The notes: generated by a model from the letters alone, not told the origin. DNA of 64,000 nucleotides from Allonocardiopsis opalescens (GCF_003002095.1 NZ_PVZC01000001.1:1240001-1304000); one strand, 5' to 3'; shown: positions 24,849-33,194, numbered from the stretch's first letter. Numbers and translations are program-made.

Positions 24849-25660
24849 CGGCGCGCCGCGGTGACCGCCACCGCGGTGTAGCGCATGGTGAAGGCGCCGC
24901 CCAGCGCGTCGATGGCGGCGCCGAGGCCGCTGCGCAGCTCGGCCAGGGCGCCGGGCCCGAGCCGGCCGATGCCGCCGGCGGTCTCCAGCCCGTCCAGCCA
25001 CTCGTCCCGGGTGTAGGGCCGCTCCCACTCGAAGCGCCACTGCTCGGGCTCGCCGAAGGCGGCCGTCCCCCGCAGCCCGTCGGCCGCCGTGCCGAACACC
25101 GGCGCGTAGGCGTCCAGGACGGGGCGCTCCCACAGTTCGGCCGCGGGGCCGAGCGACAGGCGGCGGTGGACGGCCGCGAAGGCCGCCGCCAGGTCCGGCG
25201 GGGGCTGGAAGACGTTCCAGAACAGCGCCGCCCGGCCGCCGGGGCGCAGCACCTCGGCCGCCTTGGCCGCGCCGGCGCCGGGGTCGATCCAGTGCCAGGT
25301 CTGGCCGGAGACGAGCGCGTCGAAGCTCCGGCCCGCCGGGTCCCACTCCTCGAAGCGGGCGATCTCGACCTCCAGGCCGCGGCGGCGGGCGAGCGCGGCC
25401 ATGCGCGCGTCGGCGTCGACGCCCAGCACCCGGCAGCCGGCGGCCTGGAAGGCGCGGGCGGAGATGCCGGTGCCGCAGCCGACGTCGAGGAGTTCGGGGC
25501 CGGGGGAGGCGGCGGCGATCCGCCGCACCAGCTCTGCGGGGTAGCCGGGCCGGGCCCGGTCGTAGCGTTCGGCGTCGGCGCCGAAGGACTCCGCGACCTG
25601 GCGGTGGCGGTGCGGCCCGCCCTCGACGGGCCGGGAGGGCTGGGCGGAGTGAGTGGGCAT
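24845..25660 (-). CDS. Class I SAM-dependent methyltransferase
   Basis: 271 residues. SAM motif LLDVGCGTGISARAF, acidic VLGVDAD, then FDALVSGQTWHWIDP and LRPGGRAALFWNVF, the pattern of small-molecule methyltransferases of the UbiE/Methyltransf_11 type. It is divergent from a TetR gene, and the ATG sits inside a cluster of four AGTGGGC half-sites, so it is almost certainly under that regulator. The substrate is unknown. Confidence 0.87.
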   Translation of the reverse strand: MPTHSAQPSRPVEGGPHRHRQVAESFGADAERYDRARPGYPAELVRRIAAASPGPELLDVGCGTGISARAFQAAGCRVLGVDADARMAALARRRGLEVEIARFEEWDPAGRSFDALVSGQTWHWIDPGAGAAKAAEVLRPGGRAALFWNVFQPPPDLAAAFAAVHRRLSLGPAAELWERPVLDAYAPVFGTAADGLRGTAAFGEPEQWRFEWERPYTRDEWLDGLETAGGIGRLGPGALAELRSGLGAAIDALGGAFTMRYTAVAVTAARR

Positions 25661-25689
25661 GTGCCCACTTTAGTGGGCGGGCGCCCACT
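25652..25689. promoter_or_regulatory. TetR operator cluster of four AGTGGGC half-sites
   Basis: Alternating half-sites AGTGGGCA (25652-25659), TGCCCACT (25662-25669), AGTGGGC (25672-25678) and GCCCACT (25683-25689) make overlapping palindromes, including a perfect GCCCACT-TT-AGTGGGC. The cluster spans the methyltransferase start codon and the gap to the TetR gene. Confidence 0.75.
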
Positions 25690-25731
25690 ATGGCAATCTG
25701 GCGGAACCGGTGAGGGAGTGGAGGCGCACAC

Positions 25732-26319
25732 GTGCCGACAGGGGTCGCCATCCGCGACGTGCGCGAGCAGTTGTTCGACGCCGCCGAGCGCATCCTGCTC
25801 AGGGACGGGCCCGACGCGCTGACCAGCCGGGCGGTCACCGCGGAGGCCGGCTTCGCCAAGGGCGTGCTGCACCGGCACTTCGACGACTTCGACGCCTTCC
25901 TCGCCGAGTTCGTGCTCGACCGCGCGCACCGCTTCCCGCCCCGGGCCGCCGCCCTGCGCGGCGCCGCCGGGAGCGGAACCGTCGCCGGCAACCTGGCCGA
26001 GGCGCTGACGGCGCTGTTCGAGTCGGCCGCCGTGGCGATCGTCGCCCTCATCACCTTCCGGGACGGGCTGCGGGCGCGGCTGCGCCGCAGCTATCCGGTC
26101 GGTGTCCCGGTCCTGACCGAGGCCGTGGGCGTGATCGCCGACTATCTCGCCGCCGAGCGGGCGCTGGGTCGCCTCGCCGCCGACGCCGATGTCGACGTCC
26201 TCGCCCCCACGCTGGTCGGCGGCGCGCACCTGCTGTTCGCCGACCGGACCGGTGCCCCGCCCGAGCCCGACGCCGTCCACCGGATGGTGGCCGCCGTCGT
26301 CGGCGCCGCCCGCCGCTGA
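25732..26319 (+). CDS. TetR family regulator
   Basis: 195 residues. HTH in REQLFDAAERILLRDGPDAL and TSRAVTAEAGFAKGVLHRHFDDFD; helical C-terminal domain. The GTG start has GGAGG seven bases upstream. Divergent from the methyltransferase at 24845-25660 and separated from it by the AGTGGGC half-site cluster, its likely operator. A small hairpin follows the stop. Confidence 0.88.
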   Translation: MPTGVAIRDVREQLFDAAERILLRDGPDALTSRAVTAEAGFAKGVLHRHFDDFDAFLAEFVLDRAHRFPPRAAALRGAAGSGTVAGNLAEALTALFESAAVAIVALITFRDGLRARLRRSYPVGVPVLTEAVGVIADYLAAERALGRLAADADVDVLAPTLVGGAHLLFADRTGAPPEPDAVHRMVAAVVGAARR

Positions 26320-26330
26320 CGGCGGCGGGC

Positions 26331-26350
26331 CGCCGCGCGGCTGCGCGGCG
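26331..26350 (+). terminator. Short hairpin terminator
   Basis: 8-bp stem CGCCGCGC / GCGCGGCG with loop GGCT, 12 bases after the TetR stop. Confidence 0.5.
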
Positions 26351-26410
26351 ATTCCGCCCGCGATCCGGCCGCTGTGCGGCGGACAAGCCCTGGACCTGGT
26401 CATATACTGC

Positions 26411-26439
26411 TTGCCATATACCCCATGGGGGTATATGTT
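26411..26439 (+). promoter_or_regulatory. Copper-responsive promoter with CsoR-like operator
   Basis: -35 TTGCCA (26411-26416) and -10 TATGTT (26434-26439) are 17 bases apart. A perfect 10-bp-arm palindrome CATATACCCC-ATG-GGGGTATATG (26415-26437) fills the spacer. Its ATACCCC...GGGGTAT core matches known CsoR operators. The predicted transcription start coincides with the A of the ATG at 26447. Confidence 0.8.
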
Positions 26440-26446
26440 CACCGGC

Positions 26447-28513
26447 ATGGACGAGAAGACGCACACTCACGGCGGGCACGGCACCGACGGACACGGCGGG
26501 CACGGCGACCATGTCGCCGGCTTCCGGCGGCTGTTCTGGATCATGCTGGTGCTGGCGGTGCCCACCGTCGGGCTGAGCGGCATGTTCGCGTCGGTCCTGG
26601 GCTATGCCGTGCCCGGCCTGCCGGGCGTCGCCTGGGTGTCCCCGCTGCTGGGCACCGTCATGTACCTGTGGGGCGGCCGCCCCTTCCTGACCGGCGCCGT
26701 CGACGAGCTGCGGGCCCGCAGGCCGGGCATGATGCTGCTGATCGGGCTGGCCATCACCGTCGCCTTCATCGCCTCCTGGGGCGCGAGCCTCGGCCTGCTC
26801 CCGCACGACCTGGACTTCTGGTGGGAGCTGGCGCTGCTGATCGTGATCATGCTGCTGGGCCACTGGATCGAGATGCGCTCGCTGGCCCGTACCTCCTCGG
26901 CGCTGGAGTCGCTGGCCGCCCTGCTGCCCGACGAGGCGGAGCGGATCGAGGGCGGCGCCGTCGTCAGGGTGGCGCCCGCGGAGCTGGCCGTCGGCGACAC
27001 GGTGATCGTCCGCCCGGGCGGCAGGATCCCGGCCGACGGCGAGGTCGCCGAGGGCACCGCCGACGTGGACGAGTCGATGATCACGGGGGAGTCGCGGCCG
27101 GTGCGCCGGGGCCCCGGCGAGCACGTGGTCGCCGGCACCGTCGCCACCGACACGGCGCTGCGGGTGCGCGTCACCGCGGTCGGCGACGACACCGCGCTGG
27201 CCGGGATCCAGCGGCTGGTCGCGGCGGCGCAGAGCTCCACCTCGCGCGCGCAGCGGCTCGCCGACCGGGCGGCGGCCTGGCTGTTCTGGTTCGCGCTCGG
27301 GGCCGCGGCCGTCACCCTGGCCGTGTGGTCCCTCGCCGGGAGCCCCGACGACGCGCTGATCCGCACGATCACCGTCCTGGTGATCGCCTGCCCCCACGCG
27401 CTCGGGCTGGCGATCCCGCTGGTCGTCTCCATCGCCACCGAGCGCGCCGCCCGGGGCGGGGTGCTGATCAAGGACCGGCTGGCGCTGGAGAGCATGCGCA
27501 CCGCCGACACCGTGCTGTTCGACAAGACCGGCACCCTCACCAAGGGGCGGCCCGCGGTGACACGTATCGCCCCCGCCGCCGGGCGCGGCGAGGACGAGGT
27601 GCTGGCGCTCGCCGCCGCCGCCGAGGCCGACAGCGAGCACCCGCTCGCCGCGGCGATCGTCTCCGCCGCCCGCCACCGCGGGGTCGAGGTCCCTCAGGCG
27701 ACGGAGTTCCGGGCGTCGACGGCCGTGGGCGTCTCGGCCACCGTGGGCGGCGCGCGGATCAGCGTGGGCGGCCCCGGCATGCTCGCCGCCCACGGCCTGT
27801 CCGGGCTGCCGGCCGCGGAGCCCTGGCGCGACGAGGGCGCGATCATCCTGCACGTGCTGGCCGACGGTCAGGTCATCGGGGCGCTCGGGCTCGCCGACGA
27901 CGTCCGTGAGGAGTCGCGGGAGGCCGTCCGGGCGCTGCACGCCCTCGGCATCAGGGTCGTGATGATCACCGGTGACGCGCAGGCCGTGGCCGAGTCGGTC
28001 GCCGCCGAGCTGGACATCGACCAGGTCTTCGCGGGCGTCAGGCCGCAGGACAAGGGGGAGAAGGTCGCCGAGCTGCAGCGGCAGGGCCGCAAGGTCGTCA
28101 TGGTCGGCGACGGCGTCAACGACGCCCCGGCGCTCGCGCAGGCGGACGTCGGCCTGGCCATCGGCGCCGGCACCGACGTGGCGATCGCCTCCGCCGGGGT
28201 GATCCTGGCGAGCGACGACCCCAGGTCCGTGCTCTCCGTCGTCGAGCTGTCCCGGGCCGGCTACCGGAAGATGAAGCAGAACCTGTGGTGGGCGGCCGGT
28301 TACAACCTGCTGTCGGTGCCGCTGGCCGCCGGCGTGCTCGCCCCCGTCGGCTTCGTCCTGCCGATGGCCGTGGGCGCGCTGCTGATGTCGGCGTCCACCG
28401 TCGTGGTCGCGCTCAACGCCCAGCTGCTGCGCCGGCTCGACCTGCGTCCCGAGACGAGCACCGAGGCGGTGCTCCGGCGGGCGGAGGCGCCCCGGGACCA
28501 GGTCGGCGGGTAG
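26447..28513 (+). CDS. copB: CopB-type copper-translocating P-type ATPase (P1B-3)
   Basis: 688 residues. A His-rich N-terminus (KTHTHGGHGTDGHGGHGDH) replaces the usual CxxC metal domain. The transmembrane metal site is CPH (about 315-317), diagnostic of the CopB subgroup; phosphorylation DKTGT at about 359, TGES at 213, and GDGVND at about 554-559 are intact. It exports copper or silver from the cytoplasm. The ATG at 26447 is chosen because the promoter places transcription start there (leaderless); an ATG at 26435 lies inside the -10. Copper-linked genes DUF6153, DUF305 and Csp follow within 5 kb. Confidence 0.93.
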   Translation: MDEKTHTHGGHGTDGHGGHGDHVAGFRRLFWIMLVLAVPTVGLSGMFASVLGYAVPGLPGVAWVSPLLGTVMYLWGGRPFLTGAVDELRARRPGMMLLIGLAITVAFIASWGASLGLLPHDLDFWWELALLIVIMLLGHWIEMRSLARTSSALESLAALLPDEAERIEGGAVVRVAPAELAVGDTVIVRPGGRIPADGEVAEGTADVDESMITGESRPVRRGPGEHVVAGTVATDTALRVRVTAVGDDTALAGIQRLVAAAQSSTSRAQRLADRAAAWLFWFALGAAAVTLAVWSLAGSPDDALIRTITVLVIACPHALGLAIPLVVSIATERAARGGVLIKDRLALESMRTADTVLFDKTGTLTKGRPAVTRIAPAAGRGEDEVLALAAAAEADSEHPLAAAIVSAARHRGVEVPQATEFRASTAVGVSATVGGARISVGGPGMLAAHGLSGLPAAEPWRDEGAIILHVLADGQVIGALGLADDVREESREAVRALHALGIRVVMITGDAQAVAESVAAELDIDQVFAGVRPQDKGEKVAELQRQGRKVVMVGDGVNDAPALAQADVGLAIGAGTDVAIASAGVILASDDPRSVLSVVELSRAGYRKMKQNLWWAAGYNLLSVPLAAGVLAPVGFVLPMAVGALLMSASTVVVALNAQLLRRLDLRPETSTEAVLRRAEAPRDQVGG

Positions 28514-28520
28514 TGCCTCA

Positions 28521-28577
28521 CGCCGCCGGACCGCCCGCCCCACCTCGCGCCGGGGAGGGGCGGGCGGTCCGGCGGCG
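28521..28577. terminator. Bidirectional hairpin terminator
   Basis: Perfect 21-bp stem (28521-28541 with 28557-28577) around a 15-base loop, between the convergent CopB and NlpC/P60 genes. Confidence 0.85.
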
Positions 28578-28583
28578 CGGGAG

Positions 28584-29570
28584 CTAGGGGCGGCGGGCGC
28601 CCTGGAAGTTGCTCTGCCAGTAGTCGTTGAGCTCGACCACGCTCACATAGCTGCCGCTGCTGGGGGCGTGCACCATCTGGCCGTTGCCGACGTACATGCC
28701 CATGTGGCCGAGGTCGGGGTAGAAGAAGACGAGGTCGCCGGGCTGCATGGCGTCCCAGCTGACGGCCTGGCCGACCTCCCACTGGTCCCAGGTGGTGCGG
28801 GGGAGGTTCACACCGCCCTGGCGCCAGGCCATCATCGTCAGGCCCGAGCAGTCGAAGCCGTCCGGGCCGGTGCCGCCCCACACGTAGGGGTCGCCGACCT
28901 GGGCGTAGGCGTAATCGAGCGCCGCCCCCGCGCTGCCGCTCGCCGATCCGGTGTAGGCGGCGCCCGGACCGCTCTCACCGGAGCCGCCGGCCGGGGCGAG
29001 GTCGAACTCGGCCAGCAGCTCCTCCTGCTCGGCCAGGGACACCTCGACCTCCTCGGCGCGCTGCTCGCTCTCCTCGCGGGCGGCCTCGGCCTCCTCGACG
29101 GCCGCCTCGGCTTCGGCGCGCAGCTCCTCCAGCCGCTCCGTGACGGTGGTGTACTCCTCCAGTTCGGCCTGCCGGCCGGCCGACAGGTACTCCAGGACGG
29201 CGGCGTGGTCCACCACGTCCTGGGGGTCTCCCGAGCCGAGCACGGTGATCGGCGAACCGAGGTCACCGGACCGGTAGGCGGCGCCGGCCAGCCGGCCGAT
29301 GCGCTCCCGCAGCTCTTCCTGGCGCTCCTCGTTTCCGGTGATCCGCTCCTCGACGTCCGCCAGTTCGGCCTCGGCCGCCTCCAGTTCCTCCTCGGCCTCG
29401 TTGAACTCCTGGACGAGGGTGCCGGACTCCTCGGCCAGCTCCTCGATCCGCTGCTCGACCTCGTCCCGGGTCGGCTCCGGTTCCGCGCCGGCGGTGCCGG
29501 CCGGCAGTGTCACCGCGCCGACGGCGGCCAGACCGATGCTCGCCGCGAGCCGGACTCTCCGAACAGGCAT
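28584..29570 (-). CDS. Secreted NlpC/P60 peptidoglycan hydrolase with coiled-coil domain
   Basis: 328 residues. A Sec signal (MPVRRVRLAASIGL, cleavage near AGAEP), then about 160 residues of Glu/Ala-rich coiled coil (35-190), a short Gly/Ser linker, and an NlpC/P60 domain with catalytic Cys241 (DCSGL), His289 (LGHMG) and His301. The architecture matches actinobacterial RipA/RipC-like D,L-endopeptidases that cut stem peptides during cell separation; the coiled coil may keep the enzyme inhibited. The ATG at 29570 has AAGGAG upstream. It sits between copper genes without an obvious functional link. Confidence 0.9.
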   Translation of the reverse strand: MPVRRVRLAASIGLAAVGAVTLPAGTAGAEPEPTRDEVEQRIEELAEESGTLVQEFNEAEEELEAAEAELADVEERITGNEERQEELRERIGRLAGAAYRSGDLGSPITVLGSGDPQDVVDHAAVLEYLSAGRQAELEEYTTVTERLEELRAEAEAAVEEAEAAREESEQRAEEVEVSLAEQEELLAEFDLAPAGGSGESGPGAAYTGSASGSAGAALDYAYAQVGDPYVWGGTGPDGFDCSGLTMMAWRQGGVNLPRTTWDQWEVGQAVSWDAMQPGDLVFFYPDLGHMGMYVGNGQMVHAPSSGSYVSVVELNDYWQSNFQGARRP

Positions 29571-29883
29571 GGCGTACCACTCCTTACGTCCGCCGGACGG
29601 CGGCAGGGGACCTGGAGACGCCGTTCGCGACGGGGCGGGAGGTGGAAACGCCGCCGATTGGCGCGAACGGTACGGGCCTCGACAATTGGAGACCAATTGG
29701 AGCCCAACGCCAGAAGCTAGCGGATATCCGGAGCGCCATCAACCCGTGCCGACAATTCCGTGCGGTGGACGTGCGCGCGATCCTTTCCCGCTTCCGCGCC
29801 GATATGGCAGCGACTGACGAATTGCGGAACCGTGCCGCGGACCCGAAATCACGGCGGTGCGAGCGTCCCTTAGAATCGGTCGG
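29571..29883. other. Divergent intergenic region with CCAATTGGAG repeats
   Basis: About 315 bases between the NlpC/P60 gene and the DUF6153 gene. It contains direct repeats around 29682-29701 (CAATTGGAGA, CCAATTGGAG), each holding the palindrome CCAATTGG or a close variant, likely part of the hydrolase promoter or an operator. I found no riboswitch-like conserved core. Confidence 0.4.
29871..29876 (+). promoter_or_regulatory. -10 element of a probable leaderless transcript
   Basis: TAGAAT ends seven bases before GTG 29884 (ATG 29887). No Shine-Dalgarno is seen, which fits leaderless translation. No clear -35. Confidence 0.45.
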
Positions 29884-29886
29884 GTG

Positions 29887-30312
29887 ATGACGACGCGGCA
29901 GCCCGGCCTGCACCGCCGCGCGGTGCTGTTCGCGCGGGCCGCGCTGCTGCTGTGCCTGGTGGTCGGCACGATCGCGATGCACAGTTCGGGCCACAACGAC
30001 CACCACCCCGTCGGCCACGCCCATTCCGCGGCGGCCCACGCCCACGCCCACCCGGCGGGCACCGTCGGCGATTCGGACCCGACTCCGTGCCCTAGTGAGT
30101 GCCACCACTCGAGCGGTCCGCTGGCCGGTGCGATGGTGATGTGCCTGGCCGTGGTCGCCCTGGCCGGGGTGGCCCTCGGCTTCGCCCTGCTCAGGCGCGC
30201 GCTCGCGCCGCTCGCCGCTCCGCCGCCCCCGCACCGACCGCGGGAGCGCGCCCGGCCCGTGCGGCCGCCCGGCGCTCCGTCGTTGGCCCAGTTGCAGGTT
30301 CTGCGGGTCTAG
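29887..30312 (+). CDS. Small His-rich membrane protein (DUF6153-like)
   Basis: 141 residues. One N-terminal hydrophobic segment (ALLLCLVVGTIAM), a His-rich loop (HNDHHPVGHAH, AAHAHAHP, ECHHSS), a second hydrophobic segment (AMVMCLAVVALAGVALGF) and a Pro/Arg-rich tail. It resembles DUF6153 proteins of actinobacteria, which lie near copper genes; the following gene is DUF305 here too. A metal-binding periplasmic loop is a reasonable inference. GTG 29884 is an equally possible start for a leaderless mRNA. Confidence 0.7.
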   Translation: MTTRQPGLHRRAVLFARAALLLCLVVGTIAMHSSGHNDHHPVGHAHSAAAHAHAHPAGTVGDSDPTPCPSECHHSSGPLAGAMVMCLAVVALAGVALGFALLRRALAPLAAPPPPHRPRERARPVRPPGAPSLAQLQVLRV

Positions 30313-30321
30313 ATCTCCCCG

Positions 30322-30363
30322 GGGCGAGCGGCCGCGGGTTCCGCCGCGCGCTTCCGCTCGCCC
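30322..30363 (+). terminator. Hairpin terminator
   Basis: 10-bp stem GGGCGAGCGG / CCGCTCGCCC with a 22-base loop after the DUF6153-like gene. Confidence 0.55.
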
Positions 30364-30576
30364 ATCCGTACCGCCGTGGCGCATCTGGCCTCCGGGTCGG
30401 CCACTGCGTTGTCCGCGTGGCCGCCGGCTTATTGCGTCCTACGGTGCCGCCGCGTTCCTGAATCCGTATCGGGATGCGGACCGGCCCGATTCATGATGAT
30501 GCACGGAGCGCCGTTTCGGCATGCCCGATCGCGAATCGGAATGGCCCGTGCGACGAGATGCGAGGGGAAATCGAGA

Positions 30577-31212
30577 ATGCGTGGAATGAAGACGTTCGCA
30601 CTCGCGGTCGCGCTGGCCGGTCTGGCCCTAGCCGGAGCGTGCGGTGGCGGCGGCGATCGGACCGGAGGGTCCGGGGCGGCGCCGGAGACGGCCACCGCGT
30701 CGCCCTCGTCCGGTGCGGTGGTGTTCAACGACGCCGACGTCGCCTTCGCCCAGGGGATGATCCCGCACCACCGCCAGGCGATCGAGATGGCCGCACTCGC
30801 CGAGCAGCAGGGCGGCGACGAGGTCCGCGAACTGGCCGCCCGCATCGAACAGGTCCAGGAGCCGGAGATCCGGACCCTCGCCGACCGGCTGCGGGAGTGG
30901 GGCGCCGACGTGCCCGCCGAGGCGTCTCCCGGTACCGGCGCCGACGGCATGGGCCATTCCGGGATGGACCACTCCGGCACCGGCGAGGGGATGGTGCCGG
31001 ACGAGCGGATGGGCGAGCTTGCCGACGCGCACGGTGCGGACTTCGACCGGATGTTCCTGGAATCGATGGTCGAGCACCACGAGGGCGCGGTCGCGATGGC
31101 CGAGGCGGAGCTCGCCGGAGGCGTCCACCCGGAGACGCGGGAGCTGGCGCGTTCCGTCATCGGCACCCAGCGGGCTGAGATCGACCAGATGGTCCGGCTC
31201 CTCGGGCCGTGA
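30577..31212 (+). CDS. DUF305 lipoprotein, copper-associated
   Basis: 211 residues. A lipoprotein signal with lipobox LAGAC (Cys22), then two DUF305 half-repeats marked by HHRQAIEMA (His64-65) and EHHEGAVAMA (His167-168), joined by a Met/His-rich linker (GMGHSGMDHSG). DUF305 is a ferritin-like helical domain often found with copper resistance genes. Anchored outside the membrane, it may bind Cu(I) through the Met/His residues (inference). The ATG at 30577 follows GAGGGG. It converges on the Csp gene. Confidence 0.87.
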   Translation: MRGMKTFALAVALAGLALAGACGGGGDRTGGSGAAPETATASPSSGAVVFNDADVAFAQGMIPHHRQAIEMAALAEQQGGDEVRELAARIEQVQEPEIRTLADRLREWGADVPAEASPGTGADGMGHSGMDHSGTGEGMVPDERMGELADAHGADFDRMFLESMVEHHEGAVAMAEAELAGGVHPETRELARSVIGTQRAEIDQMVRLLGP

Positions 31213-31215
31213 CGG

Positions 31216-31259
31216 CGGCCGTGGTGGGCGCCGCTTCGAGCCGGCGCCCACCGCGGCCG
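31216..31259. terminator. Bidirectional hairpin terminator
   Basis: 17-bp stem (31216-31232 with 31243-31259) with one G-U position and a 10-base loop, between DUF305 and Csp genes. Confidence 0.8.
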
Positions 31260-31273
31260 GTCCTGCCGGAAGC

Positions 31274-31681
31274 TCAGCCCAGCGCGTGCAGCAGCTCGCG
31301 GCAGGCGCGCTCGCAGTCGCGGCAGGTCTGCGCGCACACCCGGCAGTGGTCGTGCGTGCCGGCGTGCCGCTCGCACTCGTCGGCGCAGGTCCGGCAGGCG
31401 ACGATGCACGCCTGCAGGACGGCGCTGGTCAGGTTGGCGTCGTAGCCGGTGTGGCGGGACAGCACCTGCCCGGTGGCGGCGCACACGTCGGCGCAGTCCA
31501 GGTCGGTGCGGACGCATGACACCAGCCGGGCCACGTCCGGTTCGCTCAGGCAGGCGTCGGCGCAGGCAGTGCAGGTCTGGGCGCAGTCGTAGCACGCCTC
31601 GATGCACCGGGCGAGCGCCTCGCGGTCCACCCCGCCGAGACCGGCGGGGTAGCGGTCGAGCATGGCGGTCGCGTGGGTCAT
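31274..31681 (-). CDS. Four-helix-bundle copper storage protein (Csp-like)
   Basis: 135 residues with 18 cysteines arranged as repeated CxxxC and CxxC pairs on predicted helices (CIEACYDCAQTC, CADACLS, CADVCAATG, CIVACRTCADEC, CRVCAQTCRDCERAC). This is the pattern of Csp1/Csp3 copper storage proteins, whose tetramers bind many Cu(I) ions inside the bundle. There is no signal peptide, so it should be the cytosolic Csp3 type. The ATG has GGAGGGG upstream. Its place beside CopB, DUF6153 and DUF305 supports a copper role. Confidence 0.9.
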   Translation of the reverse strand: MTHATAMLDRYPAGLGGVDREALARCIEACYDCAQTCTACADACLSEPDVARLVSCVRTDLDCADVCAATGQVLSRHTGYDANLTSAVLQACIVACRTCADECERHAGTHDHCRVCAQTCRDCERACRELLHALG

Positions 31682-31739
31682 CGGTATCCCCTCCGAACGG
31701 TCGCGGTACCCGTCGCGGCTACCCGGCGCCGCCGAAGCG

Positions 31740-32186
31740 CTAACGCGTCCGCTTGGGGGCGGGTCCTGCGGGCGGCGCCGGATCGGCCTCCACCAGGGCG
31801 CGCAGCCGCCGGGCCAGCCGCTCGGTGCCCCAGACCGCCGCGGCCAGCACGGCGCCGGCCCCGCCGACGACGGCGGCGACCGGCCACCACCCGGCGGCCA
31901 GGGCCACCGCCGCGCCGAGCGCGCCGCCGAGCAGGGCGGACAGCGCCATCCGGCGCAGCTCGCCCAGGAAACCCGTGAGCAGCAGACCGACCACGGTCAA
32001 GGGGATGGCGGCCATGGCCGCCAGGATGTAGGTCCCCAGCGGGGTCGTCTGGAAGCAGGGGTCGTCGGCCTCCATGTAGCGGCCCGTGCAGGAGGTGCCG
32101 AAGACCCCGCCCCAGCCCGCGGCCGCCAGGGCCATGCCGGTCACGACCAGGACGGGGCCCGCCCAGGCCCACGCTCTTCGCAGCAC
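31740..32186 (-). CDS. Small membrane protein of unknown function
   Basis: 148 residues from a GTG. Four hydrophobic segments (VLVVTGMALAAAGWG, TYILAAMAAIPLTVVGLLL, ALLGGALGAAVALAAG, VAAVVGGAGAVLAAAV), with two cysteines in the first outer loop (TSCTGRYMEADDPCF). I do not recognise the family. It precedes the Csp gene in the same direction (58-base gap), so co-transcription is possible. Confidence 0.55.
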   Translation of the reverse strand: MLRRAWAWAGPVLVVTGMALAAAGWGGVFGTSCTGRYMEADDPCFQTTPLGTYILAAMAAIPLTVVGLLLTGFLGELRRMALSALLGGALGAAVALAAGWWPVAAVVGGAGAVLAAAVWGTERLARRLRALVEADPAPPAGPAPKRTR

Positions 32187-32245
32187 AGCCGGACGATACT
32201 CCAGGCCGGGCGGGAACGGACGGGCAGGCCGGGCCCCGGCGCCCG

Positions 32246-33142
32246 CTACGCGGTGACGCGCGGGCCGAGCAGGTCGTCCAGGCCGATGCGGGTCAGGAAG
32301 CGGGCGCGGACGCGGTCGGCGACCTCGCTGACCTCCGCCGAGCCGTCGTCGGCCGGGTCGACGTGCACCCGGAACGGGCGGGTGCCGTGCGGGGCGCCGA
32401 CGACCGCGACGACGGCGTCGGCCACCATGGAGACGTCGGCGCCGGGCGGCTGGAGTTCGGCCAGCCGCGCGCCCACCTGCTCCATCAGGCCGCCGTACCG
32501 CTCGTCATAGGCCGCGAGCACGGCCGTCTCGGCCGGGTGGCCGGCATTGGCGAAGTGCCGGGTGCCCGAGGTGAAGGCGCCGGGGACGACGATGGTCGTC
32601 TCGATGCCGAAGCGGGCCAGCTCCGCCGCGTAGGACACGGCCAGCGCGTCGGCCGCCGCCTTGGCCGCGAAGTACGGCGCGAGGTAGGGCGGGGTGCCGC
32701 CGCGGGTGGAGCTGGAGCCGATCCACAGCAGCAGGCCGCGCCCGCGTTCGCGCAGGTGCGGCAGGACGGCCCGGTTGAGCCGCTGGCTGCCCAGCACGTT
32801 GGTGTCGTAGACGGCGGCCAGCTCCTGGGGCGTGAAGGCCTCGGCGGGGCCGAGCACCATGTGCCCGGCGTTGTGCACCACCACGTCGATCGCGCCCGTC
32901 TCGGCCAGGACGGTGGCGACCGCCGCGTCGACGGACTCCTGCGACAGGACGTCCAGTTCGACGGTGCGCAGGTCCACACCGTGCTCCTTGGCGTAGGCGG
33001 CGGCGTCGGCGACGCGCTCGGCGTTGCGGCCGGTGGTGGCGCGCATCGCCGCGTACACGGTGTGCCCGGCGCGGGCCAGGGCGCGCGCGGACAGCGCGCC
33101 GAAACCCGAACTCGCGCCGGTGATGAGGACGGTCGTGCTCAT
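32246..33142 (-). CDS. Short-chain dehydrogenase/reductase
   Basis: 298 residues. TGASSGFG cofactor motif at the N-terminus, ELDVLSQ, HNAGHM, IGSSST and the catalytic YFAAK. The ATG at 33142 has GGAG close upstream. It follows the zinc alcohol dehydrogenase gene across a hairpin, so both are probably one unit and could act on related alcohols or aldehydes. Confidence 0.88.
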   Translation of the reverse strand: MSTTVLITGASSGFGALSARALARAGHTVYAAMRATTGRNAERVADAAAYAKEHGVDLRTVELDVLSQESVDAAVATVLAETGAIDVVVHNAGHMVLGPAEAFTPQELAAVYDTNVLGSQRLNRAVLPHLRERGRGLLLWIGSSSTRGGTPPYLAPYFAAKAAADALAVSYAAELARFGIETTIVVPGAFTSGTRHFANAGHPAETAVLAAYDERYGGLMEQVGARLAELQPPGADVSMVADAVVAVVGAPHGTRPFRVHVDPADDGSAEVSEVADRVRARFLTRIGLDDLLGPRVTA

Positions 33143-33166
33143 TGCTGCTCCGGTATGTCGTCGGGG

Positions 33167-33186
33167 CGCCCCCGTCGGCGGGGGCG
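33167..33186 (-). terminator. Intercistronic hairpin
   Basis: 8-bp stem CGCCCCCG / CGGGGGCG with loop TCGG, between the alcohol dehydrogenase stop (33195) and the SDR start (33142); may attenuate or stabilise rather than terminate. Confidence 0.5.
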
Positions 33187-33194
33187 GGGATCGG

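Noticed and set aside
29571..29760. Possible c-di-AMP (ydaO) riboswitch before the NlpC/P60 gene
   Set aside because: Such elements precede similar hydrolases in actinobacteria, but the conserved core sequences cannot be found here; a covariance-model search would be decisive.
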